Assembly: GCA_963745975.1 (NCBI GenBank)
Contig: CAVUZJ010000009.1
Coordinates: 1,178,001 to 1,242,000 of the forward strand
Source of the DNA: JAKAWQ01 sp963745975
Lineage (GTDB): Bacteria > Pseudomonadota > Alphaproteobacteria > Acetobacterales > Acetobacteraceae
DNA: 64,000 bases
Direction of reading: 5' to 3'
The notes below the pieces were generated by a model. That model worked only from the letters and a program-made list of their open reading frames with translations, was not told where the DNA came from and did no database searches. The translations under genes were made by a program, and so were the position numbers. This document shows, one piece after another, positions 53,892 to 64,000 of this stretch; position 1 is the first letter of the stretch, and each line of letters opens with the position of its first letter.

Positions 53892-54902
53892 TCATCCGAC
53901 CCGTTCGACCAGGGCGGCGATCACGTCGGCGAGCTGCACGCCCTCCGCGCGGGCGGAGAATGAAAGCGCCATGCGATGGCGCAGCACCGGCGGGGCAAGC
54001 GCGATCACGTCGTCGAGGCTCGGAGCGAGCCGACCGTCGAGCAGCGCGCGCGCCCGGCAAGCCAGCATCAGCGCCTGCGCCGCCCGCGGCCCCGGACCCC
54101 AGGCGATATGCCGCCGTACTGCCTCGGTGGCGGCGGTTTCCGGCCGGCCGCCGCGCACCAGCTCGAGGATCGCCGCGAGCACGCTCTCGCCGACCGGGAT
54201 CCGGCGGATCAGCGCCTGCGCCATCAGCAGGCTCTCGACCGAAAGCACCGGCACGGGCCGCGCTTGCTCCGCCCCGGTGGTCGCGAGCAGCATCGTCCGC
54301 TCCGCCGCGAGATCGGGGTAGGGGACCCGGACCTCCAAAAGGAATCGGTCGAGCTGGGCCTCGGGGAGCGGGTACGTGCCTTCCTGCTCGATCGGGTTCT
54401 GGGTCGCGAGGACGTGAAAGGGCCGCGGCAGCGCGTGCTCGACGCCGCCGACCGCGACCTTGAACTCCTGCATCGCCTGGAGCAGCGCCGATTGCGTGCG
54501 CGGGCTTGCGCGGTTGATCTCGTCGGCCATCAGCAACTGGCAGAAGACGGGGCCGGGCACGAAGCGGAAGCTCCGCCGGCCGGCGGCGTCCTCATCCAGC
54601 ACCTCGCTGCCCAGGATGTCGGCAGGCATCAGATCCGGCGTGAACTGCACCCGCTTCGCGGTGAGGCCGAGCACGGTCCCCAGCGTCTCGACCAGCTTGG
54701 TCTTGCCGAGCCCGGGCACGCCCACGAGCAGCACATGCCCGCCGCAGAGCAGCGTGATCAGCGTTTGCTCGACCACCTCTTCCTGGCCGAAGATGATCCG
54801 TGCGATCTCCGAGCGGACCGTGCGCATGCGGACTCCGAGGGCCTCGATCTCGGCGAGCACCTCGGTGGTCTGTTGGGACGGGGGCGAAAGGCTGGCGGAC
54901 AT
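53892..54902 (-). CDS. MoxR-family AAA+ ATPase
   Basis: Cytosolic AAA+ chaperone-like ATPase, 336 residues. Walker A is VGVPGLGKTKLVETLG, Walker B is LLMADEINRASPRTQSALLQ, sensor 1 is HVLATQNPIEQEGTYPLPEA, and the arginine-containing C-terminal lid follows (DVIALAPPVLRHRMALSF). First gene of moxR - DUF58 - DUF4159 - VWA/GATase - ankyrin, all tightly spaced. MoxR proteins usually activate or insert VWA-domain partners, which fits the two VWA-like products downstream. Confidence 0.92.
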   Translation of the reverse strand: MSASLSPPSQQTTEVLAEIEALGVRMRTVRSEIARIIFGQEEVVEQTLITLLCGGHVLLVGVPGLGKTKLVETLGTVLGLTAKRVQFTPDLMPADILGSEVLDEDAAGRRSFRFVPGPVFCQLLMADEINRASPRTQSALLQAMQEFKVAVGGVEHALPRPFHVLATQNPIEQEGTYPLPEAQLDRFLLEVRVPYPDLAAERTMLLATTGAEQARPVPVLSVESLLMAQALIRRIPVGESVLAAILELVRGGRPETAATEAVRRHIAWGPGPRAAQALMLACRARALLDGRLAPSLDDVIALAPPVLRHRMALSFSARAEGVQLADVIAALVERVG

Positions 54903-55045
54903 CCGGACTTCCTTGCATGGTGCCCCCTAACTTCGTCGGGGACGTGCGGCGCGCGCACTTCCCATCAGGTGGGGTTGCTCCCTATATCATTTCTACCCGG
55001 GGAGAGTGCGAAACCCGTGATGACACACGGCGGAGAGCTTCGAGC

Positions 55046-55678
55046 GTGAGCGACGCCACCTCTCGATCGCCGAGCCCCATCGGCCCGGCTTCGTGCGGCG
55101 GAGTGGTGGCCGGGACACGGCGTCCGCGCGCTCCGTTCGAATGCGGCGACCTGCCGTTCGTGATCCGCCGCGACGGCACGTGGCTTTATCGGGGCAGTTC
55201 GATCGGCCGCAAGGAGCTGGTCTGCCTGTTCGCGAGCGTGCTCAAGCGTGGCGCGGACGGCAGCTACTGGCTCGAGACGCCGGCGGAACGAGGCCGTATC
55301 GAGGTCGAGGACGTGCCCTTCGTCGCCGTCGAGCTGGATTGGACGGGGAGCGGGCGCGACCAGCGGCTCTCCTTTCGCACCAATATCGACGAGGTCGTCA
55401 CGGCCGATGCCGAGCACCCGATCCGGGTCGCGCACGATCTCCTGACCTGCCATCCGACGCCCTATCTGCTGGTGCGGCCGGGCAGCGAGGGGCCGGGGAT
55501 CGAGGCGCGGATCAGCCGCGCCGTCTATTACGAGCTGGCTGCCCTGGCCGAGCCCGGCTGGGTCGGCTGCCGGCGGGCGCTTGGCGTCTGGAGCTGCCGC
55601 CGATTCTTCCCGCTCGGCGAGCTGCCCCCGAGCGAGGCACGCGGGGGAGCTGACACCCGCGACAGCGGCGAAGACTGA
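55046..55678 (+). CDS. DUF1285-domain protein
   Basis: 210 residues of the DUF1285 family: FECGDLPFVIRRDGTWLYRG, then SIGRKELVCLFASVLKRGADG and YWLETPAERGRIEVEDVPFV. A soluble protein of unknown function. Start chosen at GTG 55046 with GGAGAG eight bases upstream; the frame is open to 54800 but lies over the moxR start. Its last residues (SGED) are followed two codons later by the CoA pyrophosphatase gene. Confidence 0.85.
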   Translation: MSDATSRSPSPIGPASCGGVVAGTRRPRAPFECGDLPFVIRRDGTWLYRGSSIGRKELVCLFASVLKRGADGSYWLETPAERGRIEVEDVPFVAVELDWTGSGRDQRLSFRTNIDEVVTADAEHPIRVAHDLLTCHPTPYLLVRPGSEGPGIEARISRAVYYELAALAEPGWVGCRRALGVWSCRRFFPLGELPPSEARGGADTRDSGED

Positions 55679-55682
55679 TCGC

Positions 55683-56249
55683 GTGGACGAGGCGAGCCTG
55701 CGGGCCCGGCTCGCCGGGCTGCCCGCCGCGACTGCGCCTCCGGCCGATCCCGGCCCGCTGATCGGAGCGGCCGTGCTGGTGCCGATCATCCTCTCCCGCC
55801 CGCCCGCCATCCTGCTCACCAAGCGCAGCGATCAGCTCGCGCGCCATGCCGGGCAGGTGAGCTTCCCGGGCGGGCGCATCGAGCAGAGCGACGCCTCACC
55901 GGCGGCCGCGGCGTTGCGCGAAGCGGAGGAGGAGCTGGCGCTCGATCCCGCGTGCGTTGCCCTGCTCGGGCGGCTGCCCGACCACGCGACGGGCACGGGC
56001 TTTCTGATCACCCCGGTCGTCGGGCTGCTCCCGCCCGGGCTCGAGCTTGCCCCGAACTCCGACGAGGTCGCCGGGATATTTTCGCTCCCCCTGCCGGTCC
56101 TGCTCGACCCGGCCGCGCCGCAGCGGCGGCACGCGGTCCGCGACGGAAGGGCGCGGGAATACTGGGTATGGCCGCATCCGGAGCACGAAATCTGGGGCGC
56201 GACGGCGGCGATTCTGCTGCGGCTCGCCGAGGCGCTGCGGGGAGCTTAG
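55683..56249 (+). CDS. Nudix CoA pyrophosphatase (NudL-like)
   Basis: Hydrolyses CoA and derivatives to 3',5'-ADP and phosphopantetheine. 188 residues from GTG 55683. The UPF0035 signature (LLTKRSDQLARHAGQVSFPGG) leads into the Nudix box (GGRIEQSDASPAAAALREAE followed by EEL). Four bases after the DUF1285 stop, the usual pairing in alphaproteobacteria, where a CCA-adding enzyme gene often follows; here prfB is convergent instead. Confidence 0.88.
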   Translation: MDEASLRARLAGLPAATAPPADPGPLIGAAVLVPIILSRPPAILLTKRSDQLARHAGQVSFPGGRIEQSDASPAAAALREAEEELALDPACVALLGRLPDHATGTGFLITPVVGLLPPGLELAPNSDEVAGIFSLPLPVLLDPAAPQRRHAVRDGRAREYWVWPHPEHEIWGATAAILLRLAEALRGA

Positions 56250-56259
56250 CGCGCGGTTA

Positions 56260-57391
<1,132 letters not shown>

Positions 57392-57393
57392 GG

Positions 57394-60000
57394 TCAGTAG
57401 AGCCCGCTGCTCATGCCGGCGTCGATATTGGCACCGGCGTTGGCGCTCGCGGCCTGAGCGCCGGCCGGGCTGCCGGCGGCCGGGCCGGCCGGCCCGCCTT
57501 CGCCCGCCACCACGCTGCCCGGGGTCTGGCCGGTTTTGAAGGCGTCGGTCGCCGTGCCGTCGGCGGTGCCGAAGCTCTCCATCGTCAGGCCCGGCGGCAT
57601 CGTCCAGTTGAGCACCGGGCGGCCCTTGAGGGCGAACTTCATGAAGTGGTTCCAGATCGGGCCCGCGGTGTTGCCGCCGACCGCGAGCGAGCCCAGGCTC
57701 TGCGGCTCGTCGAAGCCGACCCAGACGATGGTGACCAGGTTCGGCGTGAAGCCGTTGAACCAGGCGTCGTTGTCCTCATCCGTGGTGCCCGTCTTGCCGG
57801 CGACCGGGCGGTCGATCCCCGCCCCGGCGATGGTGCCGGTGCCGCGCTCGACCACGCCTTCGAGCATGGTGATGAGCTGGTAGGTGCTGGCGGCGTCGGC
57901 GATGCGCGGCTGGTTGCTCACGAGATCGGGCGGGTCGTTCGGGCCGCCGCCCACGCAATTGGCGCAAGCGACGTCCGGGGCGCGCCAGATCACCTTGCCC
58001 TCGGGGTCCGAGATCGTGTCGATCAGCGTCGGCGTCACCTTGCGGCCGAGCTCGTCGAACGAGGCATAAGCGCCGGCCATGCGGAGCACCGTGGTGTCGA
58101 GCGAGCCGAGGATCGCCGGATAATAGAGCGGGAAGTGATCGACGACGCCGAAGGCCTCGGCGGTCTTGGCGACGTTGCGGAGCCCGACCGCCTCGGCCAC
58201 CCGCAAGGTGGCGAGGTTGACCGACTGCTCGAGCGCCACCTGCATCGAGATCGGGCCCATGAAGCCCGGATCGAAGTCGCTCGGGCGCCAGAGCCCGTCC
58301 GAGCCCCACATGACGATGGGCGCGTCGAGGAATTGCTGGCTCGGCGGGATCCCCTGCTCGAGCGCGGTGAGGTAGGTGAAGGGCTTGAAGCCGCTGCCCG
58401 GCTGGCGGGCGGCGTCGATGGCGCGGTTGAACTGGCTTTGCGCGTAGCTCCAGCCGCCGACCATGGCGAGCACGCGCCCGGTGCGCGGATCGAGCGAGAC
58501 GAGGGCGCCTTCCACCTTGGGAATCTGCATCAAGGAGAGGGCGCCCGAGGGGCCGTCCGGCTCGACCATCACGACATCGCCGGTACCCACGATCTGGCCC
58601 ATCTCATAGGGGGTGGGGCCGAAGCCGCCGGGCACGACCGCGCGCGCCCACGCGAGGCCGGCGAGACGGAGCACGCCCGTCTCGGGTGTGCCGGGCGGCT
58701 CGGGCCCGACGGGCGGGGGATTGGGGGCGGGCACGAGATAGCCGATCCTCGCCTCCGTCCGCGTCTCGGAGAGGACGACGCCGAGCCGCCAGGCCGCTAG
58801 CATGCCGGGGGGCTTGGCGATCGCGGCGAGGCTCGTCTGCCAGCCTTGGGTGCTCGGGAGCTTGGCCACCGGGCCGCGCCAGCCGCCGTGCTCGCGGTCA
58901 TAGGCCATGAGCCCGTCGCGCACCGAAGTCACCGCGGCGCGCTGGAGCGTGGGGTCGAGCGAGGTGCGGACGATGAGGCCGCCGGTGGTCGCGCGCGTGA
59001 GGCCGTAACGGTCGATCAGCTCCTGGCGCACCGCCTCGGTGAAATACCCCGCCTCGGGCAAGGGCGCCGGCGCCGGGCCGGCGGCGCGCGGCACCAGCGG
59101 CTGGGCCTTGGCCTTGGCAGCGGCGGCGGGGCTGATGTCGCCGTCATCGACCATGCGGTCGAGCACCCAGTTCCGCCGGGCGAGCGCGCCATCGGGGTTG
59201 GTGAAGGGGTTGTAGGTGGTGGGCGCCTTCGGCAGCCCGCCCAGGAAGGCGGCCTCGGCGAGCGTGAGCTTGTCGAGCGGCTTGTCGAAATAGGCCTGGG
59301 CGGCGGCGGCGACGCCGTAGGTGCCGAGGCCGAGATAGATCTGGTTGAGGTAGATCTGGAGGATCTGCTTCTTGTCGAGCACCTGCTCCAGCCGGACCGC
59401 GAGGATCGCCTCCTGGATCTTGAGGTCGACCGTCATCGGCTGGTCGAGCAGGATGTTCTTCACGACCTGCTGGGTGATCGTCGAGGCGCCGAGGGGGCGC
59501 TCGCCGCTGCCGACATGGAGGGCATCCCAGACGCCGGCGCGGACGATGGCGAGCGGGTTGATCCCGGGATGGTACCAGAAGGTGCGGTCCTCGGCGGCGA
59601 TGAAGGCCTGGCGCACGAGGGGGGGGATTTCGGCGTAGGGCACGTAGATGCGCTGCTCGGCCGCGAGATCGGCGATCAGGCGGCCGTTGGCGGCGAAGAC
59701 GCGGCTCATCACCGGCGGATGGTAATGGCGGAGCGCATCGACGCTCGGCAGGCCGGAGGCGAAGCGGGCATAGAGGCCGTAGAGCGCGCCGCCGCCGATG
59801 AGGGCGAGGAGTGCGAGGAGGAAGACGAAGCGGGAGAGCCAGCTTCGGGCGGCGCGGAGGCCGGGGCTGCCCCGGGGCTTGCCGGGCCGTTTGCCGGGGG
59901 GCCTGCCCGGGGATTTGCGGGGCGGCGGCTTCCCGCCGGCCGCGCCTGGCCGGCGCTCGGGCGGGAGCAGCGGATCGCCTGCGGTCAATTGCGGGCTCAT
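57394..60000 (-). CDS. mrcA: Penicillin-binding protein 1A
   Basis: Bifunctional class A PBP building peptidoglycan, 868 residues. A long basic Pro/Gly/Lys cytoplasmic tail (1-50), one membrane segment (about 55-77), and the transglycosylase domain with Glu137 in AAEDRTFWYHPG and STITQQVVKNILL. The transpeptidase domain has SGFK (SxxK), EQSVNLATLR (SxN) and KTGTTDEDNDAWF (KTG). The C-terminal tail is Ala/Gly/Pro-rich. Lies between amiC and prfB in a conserved alphaproteobacterial order. Confidence 0.94.
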   Translation of the reverse strand: MSPQLTAGDPLLPPERRPGAAGGKPPPRKSPGRPPGKRPGKPRGSPGLRAARSWLSRFVFLLALLALIGGGALYGLYARFASGLPSVDALRHYHPPVMSRVFAANGRLIADLAAEQRIYVPYAEIPPLVRQAFIAAEDRTFWYHPGINPLAIVRAGVWDALHVGSGERPLGASTITQQVVKNILLDQPMTVDLKIQEAILAVRLEQVLDKKQILQIYLNQIYLGLGTYGVAAAAQAYFDKPLDKLTLAEAAFLGGLPKAPTTYNPFTNPDGALARRNWVLDRMVDDGDISPAAAAKAKAQPLVPRAAGPAPAPLPEAGYFTEAVRQELIDRYGLTRATTGGLIVRTSLDPTLQRAAVTSVRDGLMAYDREHGGWRGPVAKLPSTQGWQTSLAAIAKPPGMLAAWRLGVVLSETRTEARIGYLVPAPNPPPVGPEPPGTPETGVLRLAGLAWARAVVPGGFGPTPYEMGQIVGTGDVVMVEPDGPSGALSLMQIPKVEGALVSLDPRTGRVLAMVGGWSYAQSQFNRAIDAARQPGSGFKPFTYLTALEQGIPPSQQFLDAPIVMWGSDGLWRPSDFDPGFMGPISMQVALEQSVNLATLRVAEAVGLRNVAKTAEAFGVVDHFPLYYPAILGSLDTTVLRMAGAYASFDELGRKVTPTLIDTISDPEGKVIWRAPDVACANCVGGGPNDPPDLVSNQPRIADAASTYQLITMLEGVVERGTGTIAGAGIDRPVAGKTGTTDEDNDAWFNGFTPNLVTIVWVGFDEPQSLGSLAVGGNTAGPIWNHFMKFALKGRPVLNWTMPPGLTMESFGTADGTATDAFKTGQTPGSVVAGEGGPAGPAAGSPAGAQAASANAGANIDAGMSSGLY

Positions 60001-60055
60001 GGCGCCCTATATCCGCTTCCGAGGCCAGCGGGACAAGAAGCAGGGAAAAAAGCTT

Positions 60056-60904
60056 TTAGCCGGCCATCCTGGCCGCATGGTCGGCGGCGAAATAGGCGTC
60101 CACCGCGCGCTCCATCGCCGCGGCGATCACCGCACGATGCCCGGGCGTGCAGAGGGCGGCCTCGTCGTTGCGGTTGGACATGAACCCCATCTCGACCAGC
60201 ACGCTCGGGATGCTCGCCAATTCGAGGACGACGAAGTTGGCGTGGCGGGCGGGGTTGGTGAGCAGCCCGACCTGGCGGCCGAGCGAGCCCACCATGTTCG
60301 TCTGGAGGCGGGCGGAATCGAACTCGGTCTCGTGGCTCACCAGGTCGGCGAGGATCTCGGCGACCGCCGGGGAGACCTTCTTGAAGCGGGGATTGGTGAC
60401 GAAGCGGTCGGCGCTGTTCTCGCTCGCCGCGATCGCCGCCGCCTGGGGGTCCGAGGCGGTGGCCGAGAGGCGATAGACGCTGGCGCCGCGCACCTGGTGG
60501 TCGAGGATCGAGTCCGCGTGCATCGAGACGAAGAGATGCGCGCGGTTCTCGTGCGCGAGCTGAACGCGGGTCTCGAGGGGGATGAAGACGTCCTGCCAGC
60601 GGGTCATCACCACGCGGTAGCGCCCGCTCGCCTCGAGCCGGCTTTTGAGGTCGTAGGCGGCGAGGAGGGCGATGTGCTTCTCGTAGGTGCCGGCGACGCC
60701 GATCGCGCCGGGATCGCGCCCGCCATGCCCGGGATCGAGCATCACGAGCGGCGGAATGCTGCCGGCCGGCGGCATCGGCGGCAGGGGGAGCTTCTGGTTC
60801 GGCCGGCTTGCGGCGGCACGGGCGAGGGCGGGCGTCATGGCGGCCGGCAGGAGGAAGCTCGCTGCGAGCCCATGGCCCAAAAGCATGCGACGTTCGATGG
60901 CCAT
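60056..60904 (-). CDS. amiC: N-acetylmuramoyl-L-alanine amidase (Amidase_3)
   Basis: Zinc amidase that cleaves the glycan-peptide bond in septal peptidoglycan, 282 residues. An N-terminal export signal (about 5-30, ending ALARA), then the Amidase_3 domain with zinc ligands in MLDPGHGGRDPGAIG and FVSMHADS, the ligand Glu in TYEKH, and the catalytic Glu in SVLVEMGFMSNRNDE. It lacks the AMIN domain of E. coli AmiC, being shorter. Start at ATG 60904. Followed by mrcA 55 bp later. Confidence 0.9.
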   Translation of the reverse strand: MAIERRMLLGHGLAASFLLPAAMTPALARAAASRPNQKLPLPPMPPAGSIPPLVMLDPGHGGRDPGAIGVAGTYEKHIALLAAYDLKSRLEASGRYRVVMTRWQDVFIPLETRVQLAHENRAHLFVSMHADSILDHQVRGASVYRLSATASDPQAAAIAASENSADRFVTNPRFKKVSPAVAEILADLVSHETEFDSARLQTNMVGSLGRQVGLLTNPARHANFVVLELASIPSVLVEMGFMSNRNDEAALCTPGHRAVIAAAMERAVDAYFAADHAARMAG

Positions 60905-61060
60905 GGGGCGATCTTAACATGGGAGATCCGGAAATGGACATTTCTTATTGATGACTCATGCGCCATTTTCGGGTTCTGGGGTGGAGATCGTCGCCAGTGA
61001 TCGTGCCGGCGGGTGTGCCGAACCTCCCCGCCGACGTCCCGGGTTCGACGGGTGCCGCGG

Positions 61061-61363
61061 TTAATATCCCGCCTCCCTTTGGTGGCGCACGGCCAGGATG
61101 AAGACCGCGCTCCCATCAAAGCGCCCATCAAAGCGATAGAGCACCATGTAGCCGGTGTCTCCGAAATCGATCAGCCATTCCCGGAACTCAGGATCGAGGT
61201 CCTGGGCGGGACGGCCGAGTTGCGGCTGGTGTCCAAGGATCTTCACGCCTGTCCGGATGGCCTTCGCGGCCCGCCGAGCGGCGTCGAGGTTCTTGGGCGC
61301 GAGGAAACGGTAGAGAAGCTGGACATCCGCCAACGCCGGCGGCGTCCAGATCAGGCGTGGCAA
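61061..61363 (-). CDS. RelE/ParE-type toxin
   Basis: Toxin of a type II toxin-antitoxin pair, 100 residues: LIWTPPALADVQLLYRFLA at the N-terminus and GRPAQDLDPEFREWLIDFGD in the middle, ending AVFILAVRHQREAGY, the ParE/RelE fold with a C-terminal basic strand. It overlaps the antitoxin stop by 13 bp. Inserted between rne and amiC, which are neighbours in many relatives. Confidence 0.86.
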   Translation of the reverse strand: MPRLIWTPPALADVQLLYRFLAPKNLDAARRAAKAIRTGVKILGHQPQLGRPAQDLDPEFREWLIDFGDTGYMVLYRFDGRFDGSAVFILAVRHQREAGY

Positions 61364-61629
61364 TCAGGCGGCTCCACATCCTCGCCCGCTTCAAGGCGCG
61401 CGAGCCAGGCGTCCGCCTCCTCGGCCCTCAGATGGAGACGGTTGGCCTGGTAGTCGCTCCAGGCGCGGAGTGCGTCCTGCTTGAATGCTTCCCGCTTCTC
61501 CTCGCGCTCGACGTACTGCGCGATCGCCTCGCGCATGATCCAGTGCGCGGACCGCCGCCGGGTAGCGGCAAGCTGGTGCACGCGCCCCTTGAGATCGTCG
61601 TCCAGCTTGAGCGAGGTCGAGGTAGCCAT
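61351..61629 (-). CDS. Ribbon-helix-helix antitoxin
   Basis: 92 residues from ATG 61629 (MATSTSLKLDDDLKGRVHQL). RHH DNA-binding N-terminus with RRSAHWIMREAIAQYVER, then an acidic helical tail (EADAWLARLEAGEDVEPPD) expected to bind the toxin. Start chosen because the family begins here; the frame is open to 61965 without similarity. The upstream TAGTACCTATCGCCACC region may contain its operator. No frameshift is seen, unlike the parE pair at 5.2 kb. Confidence 0.86.
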   Translation of the reverse strand: MATSTSLKLDDDLKGRVHQLAATRRRSAHWIMREAIAQYVEREEKREAFKQDALRAWSDYQANRLHLRAEEADAWLARLEAGEDVEPPDCHA

Positions 61630-62237
61630 GGCGGTCTCGTCGATAAGCGTGTGGTAGTACCTATCGCCACCATAAATAGTGTGCCGCCGTTTGTCATCGA
61701 CCGAGCGGGCTGGAGGCCCGGAAGCAAAGCGGCCCTGGTGGGGGAGGCCCTTGTGGGGGAGAAGGGTTTGCTGCATGGTCGAAAGGTCGGCGGCGTGCCG
61801 GTCGCTTGGTCTGCCCGTCATTTCGTATGCCTGGGCCGGTGCCCCGGCGGGAAGCCGCTTCCGATCCCTTGCCACCCGCCTCCCCGAGGCGCTTTCCCAT
61901 TGCCGGGACTCCGGGAGGTACCTATTTGAGGGCGGTATCGCCGACGGCGCCCGACCGCCCGTCAAACCGGGGACCGATTTGTCTCGATCGCGCTACCTCG
62001 CTCAAGCCGAAGAAAGCCAGCCTGCCCATTTCCGGATCGGACCAGCGTGTTTCGCCGACTGCCCCGCGGGGACCCGCGTGAGCAGGAACGGCGGCTTCGC
62101 TTTCATGTCCGGGCAGACGGGCCGGTGGATGCGCGCTGGATCTGCGGTCCCCCACCCCCGAACCATTCCCATACACGGCCCAGCGACGGGCGCGCGGGAA
62201 GCGCGCCGTCCGCGGGCTTACCGGAGTTGCAGTCCGC
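61630..62237. other. 608-bp region upstream of rne without a gene
   Basis: Open frames on both strands here match no family I know. It must hold the toxin-antitoxin promoter at its left end and the rne promoter and 5' leader at its right end. rne leaders are autoregulatory in enterobacteria; whether this one is cannot be seen. Part of it might be remnant mobile DNA. Confidence 0.4.
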
Positions 62238-64000
62238 ATGACCAAACGTATGCTGATCGATGCCACGCACGCGGAGGAAACCCGCGTCGTGGTTCTGGAT
62301 GGTAGCCGCCTCGAGGATTACGACGTCGAGACGGCGACCAAGAAACAGCTCAAGGGCAATATCTACCTCGCCAAGGTGGTGCGGGTAGAGCCGAGCCTGC
62401 AGGCCGCGTTCGTCGAATATGGCGGGAATCGCCACGGGTTCCTCGCCTTCGCCGAGATCCACCCCGACTACTACCAGATCCCGATCGCCGACCGGCAGAA
62501 GCTGCTCGCGATGCAGGAGGAGGAGGCGCGGGTCGCCGAGGAGGAAGAGGAGGCGGAGGAAGCCCGGGAGGCCGCGGCGGCAGCTTCGGCGCCGGCCGCC
62601 GTGGAGGCGCCCATTGGGGAGGCGCCCATCGGGGAGCCGGCCGAGGCGCCAGGGGCGCCTGGGGCGGCCGAGACGATGGAAGAGGCGCCGGCCCCGGAGG
62701 CGGGCCCCGAGGGAAGCGAATCCGCTTCGGGCGAGGAGGCTTCCCTCGAGGCGGACGCGCCGCCGCCCGAGACGGTGGGCGGCGAGGCCGAGGGCTCGGA
62801 GGATTTCCGCCCGCAGCGGATGCCGACCCAGTACCTCCGCCAGGTACAAGATCCAGGAGGTGGTGCACCGGCGACAGATCCTGCTGGTGCAGGTCGTCAA
62901 GGAGGAGCGCGGGGCCAAGGGCGCCGCGCTCACCACGTATATCTCGCTCGCCGGGCGCTATTGCGTGCTCATGCCGAACTCGCCGCGCGGGGGCGGCATC
63001 TCGCGCAAGATCACCTCGCCGGCCGACCGGCGGCGGCTCAAGGAGGCGGTGGCCGAGCTTTCCGTGCCGGCGGGCATGGGGCTGATCGTGCGGACCGCCG
63101 GGGCGATGCGCCCGAAGCCCGAGATCAAGCGCGACTGCGAGTACCTGCTCCGGCTCTGGGACGAGATCCGCGAGACGGTGATGAAGTCGGTGGCGCCGGC
63201 GCTGATCTACGAAGAGGCGAGCCTGATCAAGCGGGCGATCCGCGACGTCTATTCGCGCGACATCGAGGAAGTGCTGGTGGACGGCGAGGCGGGCTGGCAG
63301 GCGGCGCGGGACTTCATGCGCATGCTGATGCCGACGCACGCGCGCAAGGTGCAGCTCTGGAAGGACCCGGCGGGGCGCGGCCTTTTCGCGCACGAGCACG
63401 TGGAGGCGGAGCTCGACGCGGTGCTGAGCCCGGTCGTGCCGCTGCGCTCGGGCGGCTCGCTGGTGATCAACCAGACCGAGGCGCTGGTGGCGATCGACGT
63501 CAACTCGGGACGCTCGACGCGCGAGCGCAATGTCGAGGAGACGGCGCTGCGCACCGACCTCGAGGCGGCCGAGGAGGCGGCGCGGCAGCTCCGGCTGCGG
63601 GACCTCGCCGGGCTGATCGTGATCGACTTCATCGACATGGAGAGCCACAAGCACAACGCGATGGTGGAGCGGCGGCTCAAGGAGGCGCTGAAGAACGACC
63701 GGGCGCGGGTGCAGGTCGGGCATATCAGCCATTTCGGGCTCCTGGAGATGAGCCGCCAGCGGCTCCGGCCGTCGCTCGCCGAGACGAGCTTCCTGCCCTG
63801 CCCGCATTGCGAGGGGACGGGGCATGTGCGGAGCGTCGAGAGTGCGGCGATCCGGCTGTTGCGGCTGATCGAGGACGAGGCCTCGCGGAGGCACTCGGGC
63901 GAGCTTCTGGTGCACGCCTCGGGGCCGGTTGCGCTTTATGTGTTCAACCACAAGCGGGCCTGGCTCGCCGAGATCGAGGGGCGGCACGGGATCACCATCA
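62238..64000 (+). pseudogene. rne: Ribonuclease E, apparent frameshift, 3' end beyond window
   Basis: Endoribonuclease E, the degradosome core. Starts at ATG 62238 (MTKRMLIDATHAEETRVVVL). The S1 domain begins at KQLKGNIYLAKVVRVEPSLQ and is interrupted by about 100 Glu/Ala/Pro-rich residues (about 95-195), an insertion usual in alphaproteobacteria. At 62841-62844 the frame breaks: before it MPTQYLRQ, after it YKIQEVVHRRQILLVQVVKE one frame away. Removing one G (or restoring two bases, giving RQRYKIQ) joins them. The second frame carries the catalytic region (AIDVNSG, FIDM) and the zinc link CPHCEGTG. Likely a sequencing error in an essential gene, but broken as given. Confidence 0.85.

Noticed and set aside
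61922..62266. A 114-codon minus-strand frame upstream of rne
   Set aside because: No recognisable domain, no ribosome binding site, and it overlaps the rne start.

Overview
The window is high-GC DNA from an alphaproteobacterium, most likely Rhodospirillales/Acetobacteraceae. This is inferred from the folK-rpoZ-rsh-acpS-lepB-rnc-era-recO-parC run, the rne/amiC/mrcA/prfB neighbourhood, the hopanoid genes hpnH/I/J/K/M/N linked to dxs and ispH, and the dense intergenic GC palindromes. No rRNA, tRNA or CRISPR array was recognised.

Layout. 1-6.35 kb is an accessory and decaying region. It holds an IS630-type transposase cut by the window edge, a P-loop NTPase gene truncated by that insertion, an IS91-like element (HUH transposase plus tyrosine recombinase) bracketed by an 18-bp inverted repeat, and two diverged direct copies of an HPP-family membrane gene. 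Between the HPP copies lie the N-terminal stub of a probable type IIG restriction-modification enzyme and a parD/parE pair whose toxin gene is frameshifted. 6.4-10.3 kb carries two M20 peptidases and argG; a perfect 16-bp ParB-type parS palindrome overlaps the stop codon of the first peptidase.

10.4-28.2 kb is the hopanoid section: hpnN, then hpnK-hpnJ-hpnI on the opposite strand, then a six-gene oligopeptide-type ABC transporter operon dividing them from hpnM-dxs, then ispH-hpnH. dxs and ispH supply isoprenoid precursors, HpnH/I/J/K extend and decorate hopanoids, and HpnM/HpnN are predicted to move them between membranes. 28.4-37.7 kb is a long minus-strand housekeeping operon.

37.9-47 kb has a NYN-domain protein, a family 5 uracil-DNA glycosylase, small metabolic genes and a type I secretion operon (ABC exporter with a cysteine-less C39-like domain, HlyD adaptor, SEL1-repeat protein). 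47.1-54.9 kb is a MoxR / DUF58 / BatA-DUF4159 / VWA-like operon ending in an ankyrin-type secreted protein. 55-64 kb has DUF1285 and CoA-pyrophosphatase genes, prfB with its programmed +1 frameshift, mrcA, amiC, a small toxin-antitoxin pair and rne, which appears frameshifted and runs off the right edge.

Most notable: (i) a roughly 200-bp composite palindrome present twice (13.9-14.1 and 28.2-28.4 kb) with compensatory base changes and swapped outer arms, sitting on gene stops and apparently displacing the hpnK start; (ii) the parS site at 7781-7796; (iii) single-site frameshifts in rne, parE and an M20D peptidase; (iv) the IS-broken NTPase and restriction remnants, which suggest a former defence or accessory island.
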